Of a stretch of DNA of 34,268 bases, positions 17,052 to 23,960 are shown one piece after another. The number at the start of each line of letters is the position of its first letter. Position 1 is the first letter of the stretch. A program made the position numbers and the translations under genes. Source of the DNA: an uncultured Bacilli bacterium (GTDB taxonomy: Bacteria > Bacillota_I > Bacilli_A > RF39 > UBA660). The notes under the pieces are model-generated. The model was not told where the DNA came from and ran no database searches. It saw nothing but the letters and a program-made list of their open reading frames with translations. The stretch is taken from assembly GCA_944372025.1 (NCBI GenBank), contig CALVYE010000004.1, positions 1 to 34,268 of the forward strand, written 5' to 3'.

Positions 17052-18531
17052 TTTTATCATCTATTTTTATACTATATACACTTGGGCCCTCAATGACATT
17101 TCCATCAATGTCAAATCTAGAACCATGACATGGACAATCCCAGGTTTTATCTTTTTCATTAAAAATTAGACTACATTTCATATGAGGGCAAAGATTACGT
17201 ACAATATGTTCCGTACCTTCGTTATCTATATATATTCCTAAATTTTTACCATTTCTTGTTTCGAATCTAACTTTTTCTTTATACCACTTATAGTTTTTTT
17301 TGAATTTTGTTAATGCATAAGCTTTTCCATTAAAATATGAATTTAAAACAAGATTTTTAATTTTATCTATACTTACAGGTCTATTAGGATTAAATAAATT
17401 GATATATCTATTTTTATTTTTAAGAATAATATCACTCAAAATTTTTCCCGCTATAGTTGCATTGGTCATTCCCCAAGTATTATATCCTGTACCAATTAAT
17501 AAATTAGAATCATCTTTTTTTATACAACCAATAAGAGGAAGATTATCATTTGTCATAATATCTTGATTGGTCCAAATATATTTTACTTGTTTATTTAATT
17601 TTTCTTTTACTTCTTTTTCTAGTTTGTTATATTCACATTTTCTATCTAATTTATCACAAAGTTTATGAGAATTACCAGCGTAAATAAAATATCTATTTTT
17701 ATCTTCATGATATCTTATAGATTTAATTGGATATGTATTTGTAATCGCATTAAATTTTTCTATTTGATTTACTTTTGATGCTGTAACATATGATTTTTCG
17801 ATATGTGTTTTAAGCGGAATAAATCCTGGAATTACAAAAAAAGGATAATGACAACTTATTACAACTTTTTTAGCTTTTATTTTCGCACTCTCTGTACTAC
17901 AAATATAAAAATCATCTTCTTTACTAAGTTTTAGTGCTCTTGTATTTTCGTATATCATAATACCTTTATCTAAACAAATTTTTTTAAGTTCTAAAATATA
18001 TTTTAAAGGATGAAAAACATAAGTATCTGATACTTTTAAAGCATATTTACATGGATGTTCAATAGGTAGATTTTTTGTAGTTGAATATTCTATTTTTGCT
18101 TTTTTAAAAAAATTTTCTTCTAACTTAAATTTAGATATTTCATTTTCATCATTAGTAAATGTATAAGAATCGTTTTTTATTAAATCACAATCTATATTAT
18201 ACTTTTTTATATTATCTACAACTAATTTAATGGCTTCTTTTTGAGAATCTAAATATAATTTACTAATTTTAAAATTAAAGTTTTTTTCTAATTTATGATA
18301 TATCAATTCTTGTAAATAAGTTAATTTTCCTGTAGTTCTAGAGCTTACACCATATCCTACTTTATCTTGTTCTATGAGTGCGATGTTCATATCACTATCT
18401 TTTAGATAGAATGCAGTTGATATTCCTGTCAAACCACCACCTATTATAAGTACATCTACATCTATATCTTTATCTAAACTTTTTTCAATTTTAGGACTAA
18501 TATTTGTTGTCCATAAACTTTTATTTTCCAT
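17047..18531 (-). CDS. FAD-dependent oxidoreductase with C-terminal Rieske domain (YhfW-like)
   Basis: 494 residues. The N-terminal DAO-type FAD fold begins with LIIGGGLTGISTAFYL (dinucleotide motif 31-36). A second signature, LLIGTGYNTWGMTNA, lies near residue 340. The last 65 residues are a Rieske [2Fe-2S] domain: Cys448-Pro-His450 and the block CPCHGSRFD with Cys466 and His469 as the other ligands. This architecture is that of Bacillus YhfW. The electron donor, acceptor and substrate are unknown; DAO-fold enzymes usually oxidise amino acids or other amines. No signal peptide, so cytoplasmic. Start ATG 18531 has AAAGGTGA in front. Transcribed separately, between terminators on both sides. 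Confidence 0.92.
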   Translation of the reverse strand: MENKSLWTTNISPKIEKSLDKDIDVDVLIIGGGLTGISTAFYLKDSDMNIALIEQDKVGYGVSSRTTGKLTYLQELIYHKLEKNFNFKISKLYLDSQKEAIKLVVDNIKKYNIDCDLIKNDSYTFTNDENEISKFKLEENFFKKAKIEYSTTKNLPIEHPCKYALKVSDTYVFHPLKYILELKKICLDKGIMIYENTRALKLSKEDDFYICSTESAKIKAKKVVISCHYPFFVIPGFIPLKTHIEKSYVTASKVNQIEKFNAITNTYPIKSIRYHEDKNRYFIYAGNSHKLCDKLDRKCEYNKLEKEVKEKLNKQVKYIWTNQDIMTNDNLPLIGCIKKDDSNLLIGTGYNTWGMTNATIAGKILSDIILKNKNRYINLFNPNRPVSIDKIKNLVLNSYFNGKAYALTKFKKNYKWYKEKVRFETRNGKNLGIYIDNEGTEHIVRNLCPHMKCSLIFNEKDKTWDCPCHGSRFDIDGNVIEGPSVYSIKIDDKK

Positions 18532-18576
18532 TCTATCACCTTTATTAATATGGTAAAAATGTTAATTTTTAAACAC

Positions 18577-18613
18577 AATAAAACCCATAAAGTTTATCTT
18601 TATAGGTTTTATT
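18577..18613 (-). terminator. Strong terminator after the 531-residue protein gene
   Basis: The arms 18577-18592 (AATAAAACCCATAAAG) and 18598-18613 form a 16-bp stem with one G-T wobble and a 5-base loop. On the minus strand the 3' arm GGTTTTATT supplies T residues before GTGTTTAAAAATT. Confidence 0.7.
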
Positions 18614-18626
18614 TGTATTTCATAAA

Positions 18627-20222
18627 TTATTTTATACCCGTAATTTCAGTAACATCACTTAAAGAAGAATATTCTATTGTTAATTTGTTACCTGCTTCAT
18701 AAAATGGTATCATTTTTTTATCTACTTTAATAGAAAGTCTATATTTATTACCTTCGATATCTGTTATGTAATAATATGTATTTCCATCTATCATCGCACT
18801 TTTTATAGATGAGATAGTTATCTCTTTAGTATTTTTTCCCTCTTCAGTAGATAACTCCACTTCATTTAAATAATTTTTAGCTGCGGTTTCAATTCCTTTA
18901 GATGAATCCGTAACTACAACTTTTTGATAATCCTTAACATCTACAAAAGCATACATTTTTACAAGACCTGCATTATCTTTTAGCGAAATTAGATAAGTTG
19001 GATTATTATTAAGATTTATGAGCAATGGGAAAGATGCCTTATAATTCATTTGTTGTACTTGACCTTCCGCACTACTCATCGCAGAATATTCTTTCGCACC
19101 TGCAACTGAGTAAAAATGAGTTTCTTTAGTTCTTAAATTACTCAAAATAAATCCTAAAATTGCTTCATCTGAAGTAGCCGAAGTGATACCAGTATACATA
19201 TATACATCATCATTCATAACTGTATAATTATATCCTTCAGTTGTAGTTGTAACATTCTTTTGACCAAAAATTGAATTTAAGAAACCATTTTTATATTTTC
19301 CCCAATCATTTATTTGTTCAATTAATAATTCAGCGGAAAATACATGATCTACCCAAGTAGGAACTTTATCAACTGAATACTTTTTAGATTTTCCTGTAAT
19401 TGGATCTAAAATAACCACTCCTGTTATTTCTTTCTTGATGCCTACTCCCGAATATTTAACTGTTGGTACTATCCAATATGGATTTCCCTCATTATCTATT
19501 TCGAAATTAGCCTTATCAAAAATTTCAGTTGGATAATTAAATCTTAAATGTCTGTATAAATTTTCATTAAACATAGCAGATGGCATATATTTCATACCTT
19601 TTTCAAGTTTAACTAATTTTGATTCACCTGAAACAGAATTAACAGTTATATATCCTTTTACTCCATTTTTTCTATTGGTAAAATACTTTATAATTCCATC
19701 ATATTCAAGAGGAGTAACACGAATAATTTCGTCATTATAATTAATTTGGGTATATAAATTTGATACATAAAATTGAGAAACTAGTTCAGGCATTTGACCC
19801 ATTACTCTATCTCCCAATTTAGAACTTGAATCTTTATCCAAAAGTGGTAAAGTATTAAAATTTACGGGGCTTACATCTTTTGTAAAATCTGTAGTTTGAT
19901 CTATTTCTATTCTTTTTGAATAAGCTTTAGATCTAAATATTGGAGATAAAAAGAAATTTATGATAAAAATTAAAATAAATACTCCAATAATTATTAGTGG
20001 GACAAGTGTAATATATGATATCTTCTTTCTATTTCTTAAAATTTCAGTAACGTTAAAAACACTTACTAATTTTGTTAAATAAAATGCTCCTACTATAAAT
20101 AATAAGAAAATATAAAAATCCATAGATGTAAGATTAAAAGGTGGTAAATATATGTAATATAAAAGTAATGTGAAAACTATTGTTATTAATATTCTAATAA
20201 ATAATGTTTTGTTTTTTGTCAT
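18627..20222 (-). CDS. Membrane-anchored protein with large extracytoplasmic domain
   Basis: 531 residues. Three membrane segments (about 8-26, 34-54, 71-93) are followed by an ectodomain of about 430 residues ending in a small beta-rich region (YYYITDIEGNKYRLSIKVD). The middle contains statements of conserved type such as GNPYWIVPTVKYSGVG and GVVILDPITGKSKKYSVDKVPTWVD, which I associate with a conserved hypothetical family of Firmicutes, sometimes labelled CvpA-like in databases; I cannot confirm that label and see no CvpA topology. No catalytic motif is recognised. RBS AGAGG before ATG 20222. It follows the 451-residue orphan by 54 bp without a terminator, so they may share the promoter at 21659-21687. 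Confidence 0.78.
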   Translation of the reverse strand: MTKNKTLFIRILITIVFTLLLYYIYLPPFNLTSMDFYIFLLFIVGAFYLTKLVSVFNVTEILRNRKKISYITLVPLIIIGVFILIFIINFFLSPIFRSKAYSKRIEIDQTTDFTKDVSPVNFNTLPLLDKDSSSKLGDRVMGQMPELVSQFYVSNLYTQINYNDEIIRVTPLEYDGIIKYFTNRKNGVKGYITVNSVSGESKLVKLEKGMKYMPSAMFNENLYRHLRFNYPTEIFDKANFEIDNEGNPYWIVPTVKYSGVGIKKEITGVVILDPITGKSKKYSVDKVPTWVDHVFSAELLIEQINDWGKYKNGFLNSIFGQKNVTTTTEGYNYTVMNDDVYMYTGITSATSDEAILGFILSNLRTKETHFYSVAGAKEYSAMSSAEGQVQQMNYKASFPLLINLNNNPTYLISLKDNAGLVKMYAFVDVKDYQKVVVTDSSKGIETAAKNYLNEVELSTEEGKNTKEITISSIKSAMIDGNTYYYITDIEGNKYRLSIKVDKKMIPFYEAGNKLTIEYSSLSDVTEITGIK

Positions 20223-20276
20223 AAATAAACCTCTTTTCTAAACACATAATATCATATTAAAAATAATATTACTATA

Positions 20277-21632
20277 TTAATCTATTTTTTTTAAAACATT
20301 TTGAAAATTAAAATTTAAATCTTGAATATCTATTGCTTTAACTGATATATTGTTTTCATAAGTTTTAGTATCTATATACTCACTAATTTGTGCATAAGGA
20401 TCATCAAACTTCATAATGTCTAATAATAAAGCTATATTGGGATTATTGATATATTTTTCAAATATTAAATTAATAATTGCTAATTTTTCTCTATACGAAG
20501 ATTTCCTCATCCAAAAATCATTAAGTATAATATCACAATTACTTTCGTTACTATAATTGTTTGTTTCAAAATTTTCTATAATATTTTTATTTAATTCAAT
20601 AAATTTTACTTTTTGAATAGTATCATCTACCAAAACCATTAAATTCCAAATATATTTACCTGTTTCATTTTTAAATAAATTTCTTGGTACTAATACATTG
20701 TTACTATAAACTTCACACGTAATTTCTTTAAGTCCACCATTTTTTATACTTTTTTTTATTTTTTCATTTGGACCTGTAGCTTTGTATTTATTTTCCTTTA
20801 TTGAAATTTTGTCTTTAACTTGTTTCGGATTACTATATTTTTCATTTAGATATATTTTATTAATAAGTTTTTTGGATTCTAAATCAAAAAAATTATCTTG
20901 AAGTGATAAAAAAGAATTAATATGCTCTACAGCATTACAGTTATATTTAGTAACATTTTTCTTTAGTTTTTTATTTTCTAATGCTAGCATAAATTTAGTA
21001 GCTTGGCTTAAATCAAGTTTTTTATAAATGTAAGTATTCCATTCTGAAAGTCCTATTCTTATTAGAAAATATATAATTCTTTTTTGAATCGTATCTATCT
21101 TTTTACGATTTTTCATAAGCATTAACGGTACACATCCGTCATCAAGATAGTCAATAAAAGCTCTATAATTATTTTTAAACTCATCAAATAATTGTTTTTT
21201 AGACAAATCTTTAAAAAAATAATCTACAACGTGAACATCTTTTTTTAAAAACTTAAATAAATTTAATTTTTTATCTTTGTAAGGTTTATTTTCAATAGTT
21301 GATTGAGGAGTTACTTCTAAAATTGTATTTATATTATGCTTAGATTTTTTATAGGGTATTTCAAAATAATTTTCTAATATTCTAAAAATGTCTACTTGTA
21401 AGAAATCGATTATATATTTTTTCCAATTATCTATTTGAAACGGAAAAGGAGCATCTGTATTTAACATGGTAATTGCAATGGCGATAACACATGCACTTTC
21501 ATCATTAATTTTCTTCGTACTTTTTAAATAAGTTTTAATTCCTAAAATCTTTCTCAACACTTCAAAAGTTTTATCATCAATTTCATTTGCATCTATATTA
21601 TCGATTCCATATAAACGAAACTTACTATTCAT
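20277..21632 (-). CDS. Unrecognised 451-residue cytoplasmic protein
   Basis: I do not recognise this gene. The protein has no signal peptide or membrane segment, is rich in Lys, Asn, Ile and Asp, and looks mostly helical in the first 250 residues. A charged, Lys-rich linker (about 275-300, KDKISIKENKYKATG) separates this from a mixed alpha/beta C-terminal part containing YIWNLMVLVDDTIQKVKFIE. No nucleotide-binding, nuclease or DNA-binding motif is obvious; three cysteines are scattered. Start ATG 21632 has a perfect AAGGAGG and a near-consensus promoter, so it is a real and probably well-expressed gene. It is divergent from the HAD phosphatase and directly upstream of the 531-residue membrane protein. 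Composition matches its neighbours, so there is no sign of recent transfer. Confidence 0.8.
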   Translation of the reverse strand: MNSKFRLYGIDNIDANEIDDKTFEVLRKILGIKTYLKSTKKINDESACVIAIAITMLNTDAPFPFQIDNWKKYIIDFLQVDIFRILENYFEIPYKKSKHNINTILEVTPQSTIENKPYKDKKLNLFKFLKKDVHVVDYFFKDLSKKQLFDEFKNNYRAFIDYLDDGCVPLMLMKNRKKIDTIQKRIIYFLIRIGLSEWNTYIYKKLDLSQATKFMLALENKKLKKNVTKYNCNAVEHINSFLSLQDNFFDLESKKLINKIYLNEKYSNPKQVKDKISIKENKYKATGPNEKIKKSIKNGGLKEITCEVYSNNVLVPRNLFKNETGKYIWNLMVLVDDTIQKVKFIELNKNIIENFETNNYSNESNCDIILNDFWMRKSSYREKLAIINLIFEKYINNPNIALLLDIMKFDDPYAQISEYIDTKTYENNISVKAIDIQDLNFNFQNVLKKID

Positions 21633-21658
21633 AAGTAATCCTCCTTAGATTGATGCTT

Positions 21659-21687
21659 ATTATAGCAAAAACAATTTTTAAAGTCAA
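21659..21687 (-). promoter_or_regulatory. Near-consensus sigma-A promoter of the 451-residue protein gene
   Basis: Minus strand: -35 TTGACT (21687-21682), a 17-bp spacer, -10 TATAAT (21664-21659) preceded by TGC (extended -10). It is among the strongest predicted promoters in the window. The leader to ATG 21632 is about 20 nt. Confidence 0.85.
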
Positions 21688-21694
21688 AAAAGAA

Positions 21695-21723
21695 TTGCTT
21701 ATTATTAATTACTAAGGTATAAT
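21695..21723 (+). promoter_or_regulatory. Sigma-A promoter of the HAD phosphatase gene
   Basis: -35 TTGCTT (21695-21700), a 17-bp spacer, -10 TATAAT (21718-21723), then RBS AAGGAG before ATG 21747. It lies back to back with the promoter at 21659-21687; the two -35 hexamers are only 7 bp apart, so the two promoters could compete for RNA polymerase. Confidence 0.8.
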
Positions 21724-21746
21724 AACTAATAAAAAGGAGAATTTTT

Positions 21747-22439
21747 ATGTCTAAATTATTAGTAAGTGATTATGATGATACATTATATACAAGTAGTAAA
21801 AGTCTTTATTTTAACATACTAGCAATTGAAAAATTTAGAAAAAACGGTAATAAGTTTGCAATTGCAACCGGAAGAAACTTTATATCTATTGATTCATTAA
21901 TTAGAAAATATAAAATTCCATATGATTATCTTATATGTAATGATGGAAGTATTATTTTTGATAATAAACATAATATTATTTCGGCTCATTATCTAAGTAA
22001 TAGTGAAGTAAATGATGCTTTATTTTATCTTAATAACAAAAATGAATTTTTTTATAGAATTTCATTATACAATACTCTATGTGAAGCATTAAATAAAGAA
22101 AAAATATTAGAGATTGCTGGTTATATAAAATTTTTAAAAAGTGTTAAAACAATAGTTAATGAAATGAATGAATATTTTAGTACAATCAAAGCTTATAAAT
22201 TTGAAAACTATTTATTTGTTAAGAGACCACAAAATAAAAGTGATGCAATTAAAGAGCTAATAGAGATTAAAGGTATAAATAAAGAAGATGTATATACTAT
22301 TGGAAATGCACAAAATGATTACGAAATGGTAAAAGATTATAATGGATATAATATGTTAATTTCAAGTCCTAAATTGTATGGTAATAGTAAAGGTACTGTT
22401 ACTTCTGTTAGACAACTTATTAAAAAAATTGACAAATAA
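21747..22439 (+). CDS. Cof-type HAD phosphatase
   Basis: 230 residues of the haloacid dehalogenase superfamily, subfamily IIB, which dephosphorylates sugar phosphates and similar small molecules. Motif I is VSDYDDTLY with the nucleophile Asp near residue 8, motif II IATGRNF, then DYLICNDGS, the motif III Lys in RPQNKSDAI, and motif IV GNAQNDYEMV. Motif IV normally reads GDxxND; here the first metal-binding Asp is Asn, which may weaken Mg2+ binding. The cap domain is short, as total length is about 30-40 below typical Cof proteins. It is a single-gene transcript from 21695-21723, ending in the terminator shared with the convergent AI-2E gene. Confidence 0.9.
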   Translation: MSKLLVSDYDDTLYTSSKSLYFNILAIEKFRKNGNKFAIATGRNFISIDSLIRKYKIPYDYLICNDGSIIFDNKHNIISAHYLSNSEVNDALFYLNNKNEFFYRISLYNTLCEALNKEKILEIAGYIKFLKSVKTIVNEMNEYFSTIKAYKFENYLFVKRPQNKSDAIKELIEIKGINKEDVYTIGNAQNDYEMVKDYNGYNMLISSPKLYGNSKGTVTSVRQLIKKIDK

Positions 22440-22465
22440 GAGATGATCATAAAAAATCATCTCTT
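22438..22465. terminator. Bidirectional terminator between HAD and AI-2E genes
   Basis: AAGAGATGAT (22438-22447) and ATCATCTCTT (22456-22465) are perfect 10-bp complements around an 8-base loop. TTTT follows on plus and ATTTG on minus. It separates two convergent genes with stops at 22439 and 22474. Confidence 0.75.
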
Positions 22466-22473
22466 TTAAAATT

Positions 22474-23517
22474 CTAAACCTTTTGTTTTTTTGGATATTT
22501 AATATAATATTTGTATGTTTGAGATAAAAGTATCGCAACAGGAAGTGCAACAATAATACCTAACATTCCAAATAATGCTCCACCTGCAAAAACGCTAAAT
22601 ATTGTAATTATTGGATGAATATTATTAGATTTACCATATATTTTTGGAGACCAGAAATATCCATCTATATTAGGTAAAATAAGTGAAACAATTAAAGTTA
22701 ATATAAATAATTTTGGACTTACTAAAATTGCTGTAATAAGAGCGATAATATTAGTAATTATTCCTCCAAAATAAGGAATTATTGTCGTAAAAGATGCAAG
22801 TATACCTAAAATTAAGAAATATGGATGACCAATTAAATAGAAAACTAAAGTATATTCAATTAACTGTACAAGAATATATTTCATAAGTCCTGAACAATAA
22901 TTTTTCATTTCTATATCTAAGCTTTTAACATAATTGTAAGTTTTCTTACTTTTATTTTTGAAAAACTCTTTAATTCTAAATCTTATATTATCCATATCTG
23001 AAAGAAAATATATACCTACAATAAATGCTATTAAAAGATTTGAAAAAACTGATATAAATACTTTTATTATATTAAAGGCACTGTTAGACACAGCTTTACC
23101 AACATCTAAAACAATCTTATTAACATCAGAAAAACTTTGTTGAATATAATTTAAATCAATGTTATATTTTGTAGATATATCCTGAATAAATTTTATTGAA
23201 CTAGATATCAAATTTACTGTTTGATCATAAACAAGAGGTACTAATAAATAAATTACTAAACCTAAGAATGCAACAACAAGTATAATAATAATCACAATCC
23301 CTAAAACTTTAGGTATTCCATTTTTCTCCATATATTTAAGAACAGGATAAAATATATATGCAAAGCAAAAAGCTAAAAGGAAAGGAAGTAAAATGCCAAA
23401 TATTTTTGTTCCCCACCATATCCAAAAATTAGCTGTTGAAACAAGAATTAAAATTAGAAGCGCAACTAAAACAAGATTTATTAATCTAAAATTTAATCTA
23501 TCTTTTTTATTTTTCAT
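22474..23517 (-). CDS. AI-2E family transporter (YdbI/PerM-like)
   Basis: 347 residues of PF01594-type topology. Paired N-terminal membrane helices end with a LPFLLAFCFAYIFYPVLKYME segment split around residue 45, followed by a helical extracytoplasmic section (about 95-150), and a C-terminal bundle with LGILASFTTIIPYFGGIITN and GMLGIIVALPVAILL, which are characteristic of this family. Members have been linked to autoinducer-2 release, Na+/H+ exchange and other roles, so the substrate is open. ATG 23517 overlaps the dtd stop by four bases (ATGA), so it is translationally coupled as the third gene of rel-dtd. Confidence 0.9.
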   Translation of the reverse strand: MKNKKDRLNFRLINLVLVALLILILVSTANFWIWWGTKIFGILLPFLLAFCFAYIFYPVLKYMEKNGIPKVLGIVIIIILVVAFLGLVIYLLVPLVYDQTVNLISSSIKFIQDISTKYNIDLNYIQQSFSDVNKIVLDVGKAVSNSAFNIIKVFISVFSNLLIAFIVGIYFLSDMDNIRFRIKEFFKNKSKKTYNYVKSLDIEMKNYCSGLMKYILVQLIEYTLVFYLIGHPYFLILGILASFTTIIPYFGGIITNIIALITAILVSPKLFILTLIVSLILPNIDGYFWSPKIYGKSNNIHPIITIFSVFAGGALFGMLGIIVALPVAILLSQTYKYYIKYPKKQKV

Positions 23518-23960
23518 TTTATACCCTCGCTATCTAATATTATGGTAATAGGTCCATCATTTATAAGTGATACTTCCATTTCTGCACCAAAAATTCCTGT
23601 TTCAACTTTTATTTTTTCACTTAATAGCTCATTAAATTTATTGTATAAAATAGTGGCTTCATCACTTTTTAAAGCTTTTATATAACTTGGTCTATTTCCT
23701 TTTTTAGTATCTGCATATAAAGTAAATTGAGAAATAGATAAAATACTTCCTCCAACTTCTAATACATTTTTGTTCATAACACCATTTTCATCATCAAAAA
23801 TTCGTAAATTAAGTACTTTTTTTATCATATATTCTAAATCCTTAATATTATCATTATATGTAAAACCCACAAGAATCATTAATCCATTATCTATTTTACC
23901 TACAACCTTTTTATTTACAGATACAGAAGATTTTTTTACTCTTTGAACTACAACTCTCAT
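23514..23960 (-). CDS. dtd: D-aminoacyl-tRNA deacylase
   Basis: 148 residues, the normal length for Dtd, which hydrolyses D-amino acids (and Gly mischarged on tRNA-Ala) from tRNA in the cytoplasm. The N-terminus MRVVVQRVKKSSVSV, the active-site motif SISQFTLYAD, and the second signature NDGPITI (canonical N-G-P-V-T) are all present. The start ATG shares its A-T with the stop of rel (TAATG at 23962-23958), and the stop overlaps the start of the AI-2E gene. The rel-dtd adjacency is also found in Bacillus. Confidence 0.95.
   Translation of the reverse strand: MRVVVQRVKKSSVSVNKKVVGKIDNGLMILVGFTYNDNIKDLEYMIKKVLNLRIFDDENGVMNKNVLEVGGSILSISQFTLYADTKKGNRPSYIKALKSDEATILYNKFNELLSEKIKVETGIFGAEMEVSLINDGPITIILDSEGIK

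Noticed and set aside
22362-22553. Short minus-strand frame across the HAD/AI-2E boundary
   Set aside because: It spans the bidirectional terminator and overlaps two real genes, with no RBS.
23514-23517. Mycoplasma-type genetic code (TGA = Trp)
   Set aside because: TGA terminates dtd and the gene at 11892, and Trp positions in conserved motifs use TGG.
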